From MFD04716-140 sp963703125 (GTDB lineage Bacteria; Bacteroidota; Bacteroidia; Flavobacteriales; Flavobacteriaceae): a stretch of 64,000 nucleotides of DNA. A model generated the notes under the pieces. That model saw only the letters and a list, made by a program, of their open reading frames with translations, ran no database searches and was not told the DNA's origin. The stretch is from NCBI GenBank assembly GCA_963703125.1, contig OY969790.1:124001-188000 (forward strand). Reading direction: 5' to 3'. Made by a program: the position numbers and the translations under genes. Each line of letters begins with the position of its first letter. Within the stretch, counting starts at the first letter, position 1. Shown piece after piece: positions 44,334-53,892 of this stretch.

Positions 44334-45899
44334 ATGAAAAAATTGATACTTGTAATAACCACAATTTTATTAATCCTAAGTTGCAAAGAACAGCCGAAAC
44401 TTGAAAAAAAACTTCCTAGAATTGCCATCGCGGGGCTTGGCATAGAATCCAGTACTTTTTCACCTGCGCAAACGCATGAAGTGGCCTTTCATGCCCAGAT
44501 AGGAGATTCTATTTTTTCAAGATATCCGTTTTTTGCACCTGATTCGTTAAATCGCAAAAGGGCGGATTGGGTGCCCATTCTTATTGGCAAATCACTACCC
44601 GGGGGCATCGTAACAAGAGAGACTTATGAGTCCTTGGTAAAAAAGACTTTGAAAATGTTAGAAGAGAACGGACCCTATGACGGCTTATTCTTTGATATAC
44701 ATGGGGCGATGAGCGTGGTTGGAATTGATGATGCGGAAGGAGATTTAATCGAACGAATTCGAAAGATAATTGGCACCAAAACCCTTATTTCCACCTCAAT
44801 GGATCTGCATGGTAATGTTTCGGAGCGTTTAGCTCAGAATTCCGACTTGATAACTTGCTATCGTATGGCTCCTCATGAAGATGCAATCGAGTCAAAAAAA
44901 CGTTCGGTCGATAATCTTTTGGAACGTCTTGAAAATGGTAAGGGAAAACCCAAATATAAGGCTTTTATTCCTGTACCTATTTTACTCCCAGGCGAAAAAA
45001 CAAGCACACGCATAGAACCAGGGAAAGGTCTGTATTCAAAAGTTCCGACTGTTGCAGATCAAGAAGGTGTAATCGATGCGGCCATTTGGATCGGGTATGC
45101 ATGGGCCGACGAACCTCGTAATCATGCCGTAGTAATGGTAACCGGTGATGATAAGGAAAAAGTCTTAGCCGGTGCCGAAAAACTGGCCCAAAGCTTTTGG
45201 GACGCACGCAATGATTTTGGGTTTGTAGCGCCAACAGCAACCTTAAAAGAAAGTTTGGACATGGCATTGGCCAGCGATAAACACCCATTTATGATAAGCG
45301 ACATGGGTGATAACCCCACAGCAGGTGGTGCAGGGGATGTTACATGGACATTAAGGGAAATTTTGGCAAGACCTGAATTCAAATCTGAAAATGGCCCTTC
45401 ATTGATATATGCCTCCATACCAGGACCTGAACTTGTTGAAAAGGCTTTGGTTGCCGGAATAGGCAATAAGGTTCAAGCGGTGGCGGGAGCTGAGGTTGAC
45501 AGTCGGTTTGCACCACCTTTGAACCTCTCTGGTGTGGTTACCGCAATTAAACACGGTGATCGGAATGCCGAAACCGAGGTCGTACTTAGAATAGGAAGTG
45601 TACATGTAATAGTTACCAAAAAAAGGAAACCATATCATCAAGAATACGATTTCACCGATTTAGGACTTAATCCTCGAAAAACAGATATTGTAGTAGTAAA
45701 AATTGGGTATCTAGTTCCTGAACTTTATGACATGAGGGCCGATTGGATAATGGCATTGACACCGGGAGGTGTGGACCAAGATTTGGAACGTTTGGGATAT
45801 AAGCGCATCAAGAGACCGATGTTTCCATTGGATAAGGATATGAAGCAGCCAGATTTGAAAGCTAGATTAATTCCAGCATCCGATGCCTCCGAGCACTAG
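44334..45899 (+). CDS. M81 family metallopeptidase (MlrC-like) lipoprotein
   Basis: 521 residues from ATG 44334 (a TTG directly upstream is not used), with lipobox LILSC. The M81 domain is clear: RIAIAGLGIESSTFSP, GLFFDIHGAMSVVGIDDAEG, STSMDLHGNVSERL, TCYRMAPHEDAIES and SDMGDNPTAGGAGDVTWTL. The Asp-His pairs in DIHGAM and DLHGN are the zinc-ligand candidates. MlrC opens linear microcystin peptides; most flavobacterial homologues have unknown substrates. It is divergent from the GMC operon, with 156 bp between. Confidence 0.87.
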   Translation: MKKLILVITTILLILSCKEQPKLEKKLPRIAIAGLGIESSTFSPAQTHEVAFHAQIGDSIFSRYPFFAPDSLNRKRADWVPILIGKSLPGGIVTRETYESLVKKTLKMLEENGPYDGLFFDIHGAMSVVGIDDAEGDLIERIRKIIGTKTLISTSMDLHGNVSERLAQNSDLITCYRMAPHEDAIESKKRSVDNLLERLENGKGKPKYKAFIPVPILLPGEKTSTRIEPGKGLYSKVPTVADQEGVIDAAIWIGYAWADEPRNHAVVMVTGDDKEKVLAGAEKLAQSFWDARNDFGFVAPTATLKESLDMALASDKHPFMISDMGDNPTAGGAGDVTWTLREILARPEFKSENGPSLIYASIPGPELVEKALVAGIGNKVQAVAGAEVDSRFAPPLNLSGVVTAIKHGDRNAETEVVLRIGSVHVIVTKKRKPYHQEYDFTDLGLNPRKTDIVVVKIGYLVPELYDMRADWIMALTPGGVDQDLERLGYKRIKRPMFPLDKDMKQPDLKARLIPASDASEH

Positions 45900-45969
45900 T
45901 TGTTCATCCACTTCATATGTGTTGATTTCAAACTTAAAGTGAACCGACTTAAAATAAGTCACAAAATAA

Positions 45970-46338
45970 ATGAAAGGATTTTTATCTATTGGGTTATTGA
46001 TTATCAGCAATGCTTTTATGGTGATTGCTTGGTACGGTCATTTGAAATTTTCGGAATGGAAATGGTTCAACAAGCTTGGCCTCATTTCGATTATATTAAT
46101 CAGCTGGGGAATTGCTTTGTTTGAGTATGCATTTCAAGTACCGGCCAACAAAATTGGTTTTAAGGGCAACGATGGCCCCTTCACTTTAATTCAATTAAAG
46201 GTTTTACAGGAAATCATAACCTTAGTCGTTTTTGCGGTTTTTACCTTAATTGTCTTTAAAACAGAAACCTTTAGGACCAATCATATCATAGCCTTTATTT
46301 TCCTGATTTTGGCAGTGTACTTTATGTTCAAGAAGTGA
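45970..46338 (+). CDS. DMT family membrane protein (DUF486)
   Basis: 122 residues with four membrane helices: GFLSIGLLIISNAFMVIAWY, the second at ISIILISWGIALFEYAFQ, the third at IITLVVFAVFTLIVF and the fourth at HIIAFIFLILAVYFMF. FEYAFQVPANKIGFKG in the middle is the DUF486 hallmark. It is a small relative of drug/metabolite transporters; the transported compound is unknown. Confidence 0.87.
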   Translation: MKGFLSIGLLIISNAFMVIAWYGHLKFSEWKWFNKLGLISIILISWGIALFEYAFQVPANKIGFKGNDGPFTLIQLKVLQEIITLVVFAVFTLIVFKTETFRTNHIIAFIFLILAVYFMFKK

Positions 46339-46500
46339 ATGGCTCAAATGGCCTTGTCCATCATGTAGCACGGCGATTGATGATTTCCTTGAACGAGGTG
46401 CGATGGGGTATCGGAATACCTGTCTCTACTTTTTGAGGCAAACACGCTGGGTGGCCAGACAAGTTAATTTTGTTTTTACTGCTTATTATTTTAAGAATAT

Positions 46501-46824
46501 ATGGATATAAAAAAAGTATTAGGTATTACTATAATATTACTGATTTTTATAATGAATATTAGTTATTCGCAAAAAGAAGATTTAAATTACGCAGAACTAA
46601 AAAAGAACGTACTCAAAGTACTAAACAGCGAATGCAATACTTGTCATTCCGCTAAGAGACGAACCAATATTTTTACACTTGAAAATATGGATTCGTTGGC
46701 AAGAGATATTAATACTCAGGTTTTCGTGAAAAGAAAAATGCCCAAGGGAAATAAAGCAAAACTAAGCGAAACTGAAACGAAAGCCATAAAGGAATGGTTG
46801 CGGGTAGTTCTAAAAATTGATTAA
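46501..46824 (+). CDS. Monohaem c-type cytochrome
   Basis: 107 residues with a signal sequence (~1-24) and one CxxCH haem-attachment site, Cys45-N-T-Cys48-His49. Met80 in VKRKMPKGNK is a good sixth ligand, and TETKAIKEWLRVVL is the terminal helix. It is a small soluble or periplasmic class I-like cytochrome. It could accept electrons from the GMC/subunit 3 enzyme encoded nearby, but it is in a separate unit. The 162 bp before it show no recognisable gene. Confidence 0.82.
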   Translation: MDIKKVLGITIILLIFIMNISYSQKEDLNYAELKKNVLKVLNSECNTCHSAKRRTNIFTLENMDSLARDINTQVFVKRKMPKGNKAKLSETETKAIKEWLRVVLKID

Positions 46825-46870
46825 AACAAAGCCTCAGGACACCAATTTTAAAAAGACTTTATGCACCAAA

Positions 46871-46896
46871 AAAAACGGGCGTTAAAGCCCGTTTTT
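46871..46896. terminator. Terminator between the cytochrome gene and rny
   Basis: A perfect 10-bp stem, AAAAACGGGC with GCCCGTTTTT and loop GTTAAA, lies between convergent genes and serves both. Confidence 0.85.
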
Positions 46897-46922
46897 ACTT
46901 GATTTAACCAATATTATTGAGA

Positions 46923-48491
46923 TTACTTTGCAACATTGACCGCACGGGTCTCCCTAATAACGGTCACCTTAACCTGCCCTGGATATGTCATATCCGTTTG
47001 TATTTTTTGAGAAATCTCAAAAGATAGCTCGGCGGCTTTATCATCACTTACTTTTTCACTTTCTACAATGACCCTAAGTTCTCTGCCGGCCTGAATAGCG
47101 TATGCCTTTTGAACCCCACCGAAAGCAAAGGCGATTTCCTCCAAATCTTTAAGTCTTTGAATATATGAATCCAATACTTGACGACGTGCACCCGGCCGAG
47201 CTCCGCTTATGGCATCGCACACCTGTACGATAGGGGCTATCAATGTCTTCATCTCAATCTCGTCGTGATGCGCTCCAATTGCATTGCAAACTTCCTCCTT
47301 CTCCCCAAACTTTTCCGCCCATTGCATTCCCAATATGGCATGTGGGGTCTCAACATCCGCTTCCGTATTCGGAACTTTACCAATATCGTGCAAAAGACCG
47401 GCCCGTTTTGCCAATTTTGTATTCAAACCCAATTCGGCGGCCATTACTCCACAGAGTTTGGCAACCTCCCTAGAGTGCTGGAGCAAATTTTGGCCATAGG
47501 AAGAACGATATTTCATCCTACCGACAGCCTTTATAAGTTCTGGGTGTAGACCATGAATACCGAGGTCGATTACCGTGCGTTTGCCTATCTCAATAATTTC
47601 ACCTTCAATTTGCTTTTCGGTCTTTTTGACGATTTCCTCTATACGTGCCGGGTGAATTCGCCCATCGGTAACCAATTTATGGAGAGATAGCCGTGCAACT
47701 TCCCTACGCACCGAATCAAAGCATGACAAAATTATGGCTTCCGGTGTATCATCAACTACTATCTCAACACCAGTGGCCGCTTCCAAGGCCCTAATATTTC
47801 TACCTTCACGACCAATTATGCGGCCTTTAACATCGTCTGATTCCAAATTGAAAACAGAGACGCAATTTTCAACAGCTTCCTCTGTCCCTATTCGCTGAAT
47901 TGTATTGATGATTATTTTTTTTGCTTCTTGTTGAGCAGTTAATTTGGCCTCTTCAACCGTGGTCTGAATATAGGCCATGGCATCCGTTTTAGCATTTTCC
48001 TTCAAAGACTCCATCAATTGATTTTTCGCCTCATCCGCTGAAAGACCCGATATCACTTCGAGTTGTTGTACTTGGCTTTTATGCAATTTCTCCAGTTCCG
48101 ATTGTTTTTTATCATAGAATTCGGACCTGTGCTGTACGTCCTTCATTTTTTCTTCAAGTTGGTCGTTCAGCTTTTTGCTCTTTGCAAGTTCATTGCTAAT
48201 TTGGGATTCCTTGTCCCTAACACGTTTTTCGGCCTCGTCCATTTTTTTGTCCCTGCCCACGATAACCTTCTCGTGCTCAGCTTTTAATTCCAAAAATTTT
48301 TCTTTCGCCTGAAATATCTTGTCCTTTTTGATTCCCTCTCCTTCAATGTTAGCATTCTTTATAATTGCCTCAGCCTCACTTTTGGCATGCGCAATTGTTT
48401 TGGAGGCCTTGCCCTTTTCCATAAATTTTGCGACTACAAACCCTATTACCAGGCCAATGATGCCTGCAATTATCCACATTGTACTATCCAT
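46923..48491 (-). CDS. rny: Ribonuclease Y
   Basis: 522 residues, the normal length. It has one N-terminal membrane helix (MWIIAGIIGLVIGFVVAKFM), a long coiled coil (~30-210), a KH domain (GRIIGREGRNIRALEAATGV, ~220-240) and an HD domain with LLHDIGK (~365). It is a membrane-bound endoribonuclease starting mRNA decay. The 317 bp upstream hold the 6S RNA candidate and then zapA, all on the same strand. Confidence 0.95.
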   Translation of the reverse strand: MDSTMWIIAGIIGLVIGFVVAKFMEKGKASKTIAHAKSEAEAIIKNANIEGEGIKKDKIFQAKEKFLELKAEHEKVIVGRDKKMDEAEKRVRDKESQISNELAKSKKLNDQLEEKMKDVQHRSEFYDKKQSELEKLHKSQVQQLEVISGLSADEAKNQLMESLKENAKTDAMAYIQTTVEEAKLTAQQEAKKIIINTIQRIGTEEAVENCVSVFNLESDDVKGRIIGREGRNIRALEAATGVEIVVDDTPEAIILSCFDSVRREVARLSLHKLVTDGRIHPARIEEIVKKTEKQIEGEIIEIGKRTVIDLGIHGLHPELIKAVGRMKYRSSYGQNLLQHSREVAKLCGVMAAELGLNTKLAKRAGLLHDIGKVPNTEADVETPHAILGMQWAEKFGEKEEVCNAIGAHHDEIEMKTLIAPIVQVCDAISGARPGARRQVLDSYIQRLKDLEEIAFAFGGVQKAYAIQAGRELRVIVESEKVSDDKAAELSFEISQKIQTDMTYPGQVKVTVIRETRAVNVAK

Positions 48492-48616
48492 AGTATATTT
48501 TATTAATATTTAGTTTGGAACGAATTCCACTCAATTATTACGCATCTTAGTTCAATCAAGTATGCGATTTCAAAAAATTGACCCATAAGGTCCTAAATTC
48601 CTTTTTGTCCATAAAA

Positions 48617-48785
48617 CAAAAAACCCACATTGGAGAAGTTTTGTACAAACTCCGTTAAACAGGTTTAGGGCTACCAGACTGATCAAGGATCCTTATACAA
48701 GTAAGGCATGCTTTTACAATCTAAACTCACCCTTTTTAAACAAATTAATGTTGAGTTCGTCAAAAGATATTACCAATGTGGGCAG
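48617..48785 (-). ncRNA. ssrS: Probable 6S RNA (flavobacterial type)
   Basis: On the minus strand, CCCACATTGG near the 5' end (plus 48773-48782) pairs perfectly with CCAATGTGGG (plus 48624-48633), directly followed by a run of six T and TG. This closes an RNA of about 165 nt ending in an intrinsic terminator. Inner pairings can be drawn, including GTTTAG/CTAAAC and a CCTTA/TAAGG hairpin, with an open middle. A long closed hairpin with a central bubble is the 6S RNA plan; 6S RNA mimics open promoter DNA and binds housekeeping RNA polymerase. Position next to zapA is also the E. coli arrangement. The identification is from structure and synteny, not alignment. Confidence 0.7.
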
Positions 48786-48808
48786 TAACTTATGTTATTT
48801 AAAAGAAC

Positions 48809-49105
48809 TTATTTTATTCCTAGCTTAGAATTTACCAAAGCATCGAGGGCTTTTAGCCGTTCAGTGGCCGCTACATTGCCTTCCGAATGATCAATACCTT
48901 TTTGCTCTATTTTAGAGGCAAATTGAAGGGCGCACATGGCAAGAACATCTTGCTTGTCCCTAACGGCATAGCTTTGTTCAAACTTTTTTGCCAGCTGCTC
49001 AATATTTTTGGCCGCTTTCCTTAGCCCTTCCTCTTGGCTAGGGTCAATCGTCAAAGGATATACCCTATCGGCGATTGAAAGCTTAATTTTGAGCTTTTCT
49101 GACAT
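48809..49105 (-). CDS. zapA: Cell division protein ZapA
   Basis: 98 residues: KLKIKLSIADRVYPLTIDPS is the N-terminal beta-sheet head, followed by EEGLRKAAKNIEQLAKKFEQ and a helical coiled-coil tail. ZapA tetramers crosslink FtsZ filaments at the division ring. It starts 12 bp after the coiled-coil gene, which is in the same operon, and 6S RNA follows it. Confidence 0.9.
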   Translation of the reverse strand: MSEKLKIKLSIADRVYPLTIDPSQEEGLRKAAKNIEQLAKKFEQSYAVRDKQDVLAMCALQFASKIEQKGIDHSEGNVAATERLKALDALVNSKLGIK

Positions 49106-49117
49106 ATTGTTTGGACA

Positions 49118-49408
49118 TTATTCGGAAAGTTGGGCAATGCAATGATCCAACTCCCTAATCAATGTATTTATTTTAAGCTTAGATTCTGTTTTATTTGAAT
49201 TACTGCCCAACATTGAATTTGCAAGTTTAAGCGAATTGTACCTTTCTTCCCACTCTAAAATGGCTTTTTGGTCGGTATCGCGGTCATTTCTTAAGTAGGC
49301 CAATTCGTTTTCCAATTTGGCATTAGCTTGATTGAGCAACTCCAATTTATGCAACAACTTGCTAATTTTGTTCTCAAGGGAATCAACAATTTTAACCAAT
49401 TCACTCAT
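49118..49408 (-). CDS. Coiled-coil protein upstream of zapA
   Basis: 96 residues from MSELVKIVDSLENKISKLLH (an ATG two codons upstream at 49414 is possible). Nearly the whole chain is a coiled coil with leucine heptads (LLHKLELLNQANAKLENELA) followed by a conserved EWEERYNSLKLANSML. It has no signal or membrane segment. Its fixed place before zapA suggests a division-related role analogous to ZapB, which is inferred from size and structure only. Confidence 0.8.
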   Translation of the reverse strand: MSELVKIVDSLENKISKLLHKLELLNQANAKLENELAYLRNDRDTDQKAILEWEERYNSLKLANSMLGSNSNKTESKLKINTLIRELDHCIAQLSE

Positions 49409-49432
49409 ATACAAAATTCAATGCACTTCACA

Positions 49433-49463
49433 CAAAGTTAACATACATGACACGACTAAACAA
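49433..49463 (-). promoter_or_regulatory. Promoter of the coiled-coil/zapA operon
   Basis: On the minus strand, TTG (plus 49461-49463) is separated by 20 nt from TAACTTTG (plus 49433-49440), a full match to the Bacteroidota consensus TTG-N17-23-TAnnTTTG. The predicted transcript begins ~15-20 nt before the start codon. Confidence 0.6.
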
Positions 49464-49696
49464 TTCTTTTTTCATTTATTCTTAAACCAATACTTTAACC
49501 CTTGAAAATACGTTGAAAGTCCTATAAAGTAATTTACAACTTATCTTACTTTTTAAGGATTCAAGGCAATTAATTACTTTGTTGTGTTTAATTTTAGCAT
49601 TTATTAATGAGTACATACCCCTTACATGGTTCATGGAATTCAGTTTCTCAAAAAGGACCATTTTTGGTGGTGCAGCTCGCATTGTCATGGACAAAT

Positions 49697-51385
49697 ATGA
49701 GAAGATTACTTTTTCTAATTATAATTCTTAATTCAACATTCAATTTTGGCCAGGGGAATTACCCTAAGGATTTTGGTTCCCCTCTTGATGTTCCTCTGAT
49801 CCTCGCCGGAACTTTCGGTGAGCTAAGGTCAAATCATTTTCATTCAGGAATAGACATCAAAACCCAGCAACGAGAGGGCTTGCCAGTATATGCTATTGCC
49901 GATGGCACCATAACGCGTATTAAAGTTGCGATATGGGGATATGGTAAAGTCATTTATATAGCGCATGAGAATGGATATACTTCCGTTTATGGCCATCTTC
50001 AAAAATTCTCGCCGGAAATTGAGGCATACATAAAAAAGATCCAGTATGATAAAAAGTCATTTGAGGTTGAAATTTTCCCTGATTTTGGTGAGATAAAAGT
50101 CCAAAAAGGCCAGATCATAGCCTACAGTGGCAACACGGGTGGTTCCTCTGGACCACATTTGCATTTTGAGATAAGGAGTAGCGTGTCGGAAAAGCCTACA
50201 AATCCCTTATTGTATGGTTATGATATACGTGATGCTACCGTTCCCATTATTGAAAAATTGTATGGTTATCCATTATCCACTGGATCCCAAATCAATCAAA
50301 GTAATGCTATGGCGCCCATTAATTTCACCAAACAAAAGGATGGCACCCTGCTGGCAGATAAGGTAATTGCCGAAGGAACCATCGGTTTTGGATTTATTGG
50401 GTATGATCGCCAAGACATGGGGGCCAATAAAAATGGTTTGTACGCCGTACAGCAAATCGTCAACGGAAAAATATATTCTGAATATGATTTTGATACTTTC
50501 TCTTTCACTGAAACCCGCTATATAAATACCTTAATCGACTATAACCACTACGGGCAGTACAGGCAAATGATACAACGATGTTTTAGAGTTCCGGGTAATA
50601 ATCTTGGTATCTATAACGAACTTCAGAATGACGGCAAAGTAGTGGTGCAAGAAGGTCTTGCCTACAATGTCGAAATTATAGTGGAAGACATTGCAGGGAA
50701 TATAACTAAGCTATTGATTCCTGTTGAGGGAAAACGAGAGGAGCTTAAAGTTGCAAAAGATGATTTGAAGACCGATAATTATATTATTGCCCGAAAACCA
50801 AATAATTTTGACCTCGGAGCGGCCAAAGTATATTTTCCCGCAAATACTTTTTATGAAGATTTTTATATCGATTTAAAAAAAGGAAATGACACGGTCACCG
50901 TACACAATGCCAAAGTCCCAGCCCATCGTAATTTTACAATCACTTTTGATGCCTCCAAATATTCAGAGGCTGATCGAGAACGGCTTTTTATTGCCAGACT
51001 GGACAGTAAACTTAGACCCGATTATACCCCCACATATAAAAGGGGAGCTACCTTTACGACCAGAACCAGGAATCTTGGAACTTATACCTTGGCCAAGGAT
51101 ACCATTGCACCCAAGGTTTGGTCCAAAAATTTTAAAGAAAAACAATGGTTGAACAATTATAAATACCTAAGCTTACATATAAGCGACGATTTAAGTGGTA
51201 TTGATACGTATTCGGCCACATTAAATGGTGAATGGATATTAATGGAATATGAACCCAAGACCAATACCTTGACCTACAATTTTGACGACAAGATTTTGGA
51301 CCAAAAACAATGTGCCCTAAAGGTCGTTGTAATTGACAATGTGGGTAACAGCACAACCTTCGAAACGGCGTTCTACAGAAAATAG
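49697..51385 (+). CDS. M23 family metallopeptidase
   Basis: Start 49697 (MRRLLFLIIILNSTFNFGQ) gives a signal peptide; the 30-residue extension to 49607 has no family resemblance. Of 562 residues, ~45-180 are the LytM-like M23 domain: HFHSGIDIKTQQREGLPVYA (His and Asp zinc ligands), GYTSVYGHLQKF and SGPHLHFEIR (HxH). The rest is a set of beta-sandwich modules. It should cut peptidoglycan crossbridges or lie in an inactive scaffold; the ligands are intact. The TonB receptor starts 5 bp downstream. Confidence 0.9.
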   Translation: MRRLLFLIIILNSTFNFGQGNYPKDFGSPLDVPLILAGTFGELRSNHFHSGIDIKTQQREGLPVYAIADGTITRIKVAIWGYGKVIYIAHENGYTSVYGHLQKFSPEIEAYIKKIQYDKKSFEVEIFPDFGEIKVQKGQIIAYSGNTGGSSGPHLHFEIRSSVSEKPTNPLLYGYDIRDATVPIIEKLYGYPLSTGSQINQSNAMAPINFTKQKDGTLLADKVIAEGTIGFGFIGYDRQDMGANKNGLYAVQQIVNGKIYSEYDFDTFSFTETRYINTLIDYNHYGQYRQMIQRCFRVPGNNLGIYNELQNDGKVVVQEGLAYNVEIIVEDIAGNITKLLIPVEGKREELKVAKDDLKTDNYIIARKPNNFDLGAAKVYFPANTFYEDFYIDLKKGNDTVTVHNAKVPAHRNFTITFDASKYSEADRERLFIARLDSKLRPDYTPTYKRGATFTTRTRNLGTYTLAKDTIAPKVWSKNFKEKQWLNNYKYLSLHISDDLSGIDTYSATLNGEWILMEYEPKTNTLTYNFDDKILDQKQCALKVVVIDNVGNSTTFETAFYRK

Positions 51386-51390
51386 CAAAT

Positions 51391-53859
51391 TTGAAATGTC
51401 ATAATTACAGCGTTTATCTACTATTGTGTTTCGGCCTTCAGTTTATGAATTCCCAGAACGCGACGATAACGGGTGTGGTGCTTGATGAACAAAACAATAT
51501 TCTGTCCGATGTCAATGTTAAGACAGCTTCTTCGGGCACTTTTACGAATTCCGACGGATTTTACTTTTTACAGGTAATAGCAGATGAAACCGTTCAAGTC
51601 ACATTCTCGCATTTGGGATATGAAGATGTGGTTCTTGAAAATTTGATTCTGAATACAAATGAGATCTATGAATTCAACCCTGTTCTCAAAACCAATGTGC
51701 TGCAAGTTGATGAAGTGACAGTTACTTACACAGGCGAAAAAAATGTGGAAGGCATTCTTTCCATTCCCCCTCAAGTCGTTCGCAAAATTCCCGGTGCAAA
51801 TGCCGGCGTTGAGAATATTTTGAAATTACTCCCCGGGGTTTTCTCCAATAATGAGCTAAGCACACAATATGCGGTAAGAGGTGGCAATTATGATGAAAAT
51901 TTGGTTTATGTGAATGAAATAGAAATTTACAGACCATTCCTTATTAGGTCTGGCCAACAAGAAGGCTTAAGTTTCGTCAATAGTGATCTGGTACAAAATG
52001 TAAAATTTTCCACTGGCGGATTTCAGGCAAAATATGGGGACAGATTATCATCGGTTCTTGATATCACTTACAAAAATCCGATTGTGCCCGGAATTCAACT
52101 TGATTTAAGTTTATTGGGGGCAAGTGCTTCATTTGAAACAGTTTCAAAGCGGAAGAAATTTACTAGTTTATCAGGCGTCCGTTATCGAAACAACGGACTT
52201 CTTGTCAACAGCCAGCAAACCAAATCAAATTTCAATCCTGTCTTTATAGACCTGCAAAGTTATCTCACCTACCATTACTCAAGAAAATTACAATTTAATT
52301 TTTTAGGAAATATTTCCATCAATGACTATAAGAATGAGCCGCTTACCAGGCAGACCAATTTTGGAACCCTGTTCGAACCAAGGGCACTGGTAGTTGGTTA
52401 TGAGGGCACTGAAAAAAATAAATTCATCACCACTTTTGGCGCGTTGAAGGCTTCTTACTTCGTTTCTGACGACTTGTCCTTAAAACTCATTTCTTCTATG
52501 TATCATACAAGGGAAGAAGAGCGTTCAGATATTATTGCCACTTATGAATTGGGTGGGGTAGATACCGATCTAGGTAGTGAAACCCTAGGTGAGGTCACCT
52601 CCTCACGTGGCATTGGCTCGCAATTTAATAGAGCACGCAATGATTTGGATGCGCTTATTTTTAATATAGGGCACAAAGGGAAATATGTAAAAAAAGAGAA
52701 ATCGCTTGAATGGGGAATTAATTATACGCATGAAGATATTCGTGACCAGCTTAGAGAATCCGAGTTTATTGATTCCGCCGGATATTTTATTCGACCACCA
52801 TTGGAAGAATTTATAAATAACCAACCCGAAGAACCTTTCGTATCGCCCATAGAACCGTACACAGGAGTAAGTGCCCGAAATTTTATAAATATTGATCGCC
52901 TGGCTGCCTTTCTCCAGTTCAGTGAACATGCTTCTTGGAATAATCATGACATTTATTACAACTTGGGTCTTCGCACTCAGCATTGGACAATTAAGGGTGA
53001 CCAAATGCTACAATCCTATCATACCGTGGTAAGTCCACGAACCCAAATTGCCCTAAAACCTAACTGGAAGAAAGATATGTTATTCCGATTTTCCGCTGGA
53101 TTGTATCATCAACCCCCTAATTATAGGGAACTAAGAGATAGTACAGGTACGGTAGTCCCCACTGTAAAAGCACAAAGATCGGCGCATTGGGTATTGGGAA
53201 ATGAGTATAGTTTTTTACTTTGGAACAGACCTTTCACATTGATAAGTGAGGCTTATTACAAAAAATTGAGCAATGTAAATACTTATACCTTGGAAGACGT
53301 ACGTATTAGATATTCTGCAAATAACGATGCCAAGGCCTATGCATACGGCGCGGAAGTAAGAATGAACGGAGCATTTGTTCCAGGTACCGAATCTTGGGTG
53401 AGTATTGGTTATCTCAAAACAGAGGAAAATAGCATGAATAGAGGTTATATATCAAGACCAACGGACCAACGGTTAAAATTGGGGGTACTTTTCCAGGACT
53501 ACATTCCTACTATTCCTAATTTAAAAATGTATTTGAATCTCCTATACAGCACAGGAGTTCCTGGGGGATCCCCGAGTTATGCCGATCCATATGTCTATCA
53601 GAGTAGATTAAAGGATTATAAACGGGCAGATTTAGGAATTTCCCATATTTTTGTGGACGATGACAATAGATACCCTGAAAAACATTGGTTACATAAATTT
53701 AAGGAACTTGGTGTGGGGATTGAAGTCTTTAATTTGTTCAATAATCAGAATTCAATAACCAATACTTGGGTTCGTGACGCAGATACCAAGCAACAATACG
53801 GTATACCTAATTTTATGACCGCTAGGGTCCTTAATCTTAGATTGAGTATGCGATTCTAG
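51391..53859 (+). CDS. TonB-dependent outer membrane receptor
   Basis: 822 residues. A TTG at 51391 is used because the next ATG (MNSQNATITG) would remove the signal sequence YSVYLLLCFGLQF; the codon just upstream belongs to the peptidase stop region. Domains: carboxypeptidase-like regulatory domain (~22-105: ITGVVLDEQNNILSDVNVKT), plug (~115-225: LLPGVFSNNELSTQYAVRGG) and a 22-strand-type barrel ending VLNLRLSMRF, a proper terminal aromatic. It is likely co-transcribed with the M23 gene. Ligand unknown. Confidence 0.88.
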   Translation: MKCHNYSVYLLLCFGLQFMNSQNATITGVVLDEQNNILSDVNVKTASSGTFTNSDGFYFLQVIADETVQVTFSHLGYEDVVLENLILNTNEIYEFNPVLKTNVLQVDEVTVTYTGEKNVEGILSIPPQVVRKIPGANAGVENILKLLPGVFSNNELSTQYAVRGGNYDENLVYVNEIEIYRPFLIRSGQQEGLSFVNSDLVQNVKFSTGGFQAKYGDRLSSVLDITYKNPIVPGIQLDLSLLGASASFETVSKRKKFTSLSGVRYRNNGLLVNSQQTKSNFNPVFIDLQSYLTYHYSRKLQFNFLGNISINDYKNEPLTRQTNFGTLFEPRALVVGYEGTEKNKFITTFGALKASYFVSDDLSLKLISSMYHTREEERSDIIATYELGGVDTDLGSETLGEVTSSRGIGSQFNRARNDLDALIFNIGHKGKYVKKEKSLEWGINYTHEDIRDQLRESEFIDSAGYFIRPPLEEFINNQPEEPFVSPIEPYTGVSARNFINIDRLAAFLQFSEHASWNNHDIYYNLGLRTQHWTIKGDQMLQSYHTVVSPRTQIALKPNWKKDMLFRFSAGLYHQPPNYRELRDSTGTVVPTVKAQRSAHWVLGNEYSFLLWNRPFTLISEAYYKKLSNVNTYTLEDVRIRYSANNDAKAYAYGAEVRMNGAFVPGTESWVSIGYLKTEENSMNRGYISRPTDQRLKLGVLFQDYIPTIPNLKMYLNLLYSTGVPGGSPSYADPYVYQSRLKDYKRADLGISHIFVDDDNRYPEKHWLHKFKELGVGIEVFNLFNNQNSITNTWVRDADTKQQYGIPNFMTARVLNLRLSMRF

Positions 53860-53892
53860 TCAATGTTAAAAATGTAGCTAATTAAGAATGAG

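Noticed and set aside
46339..46500. Reverse-strand frame reading GIPIPHRTSFKEIINRR before the cytochrome gene
   Set aside because: It has no start codon and no family I recognise; too short to support even as a remnant.
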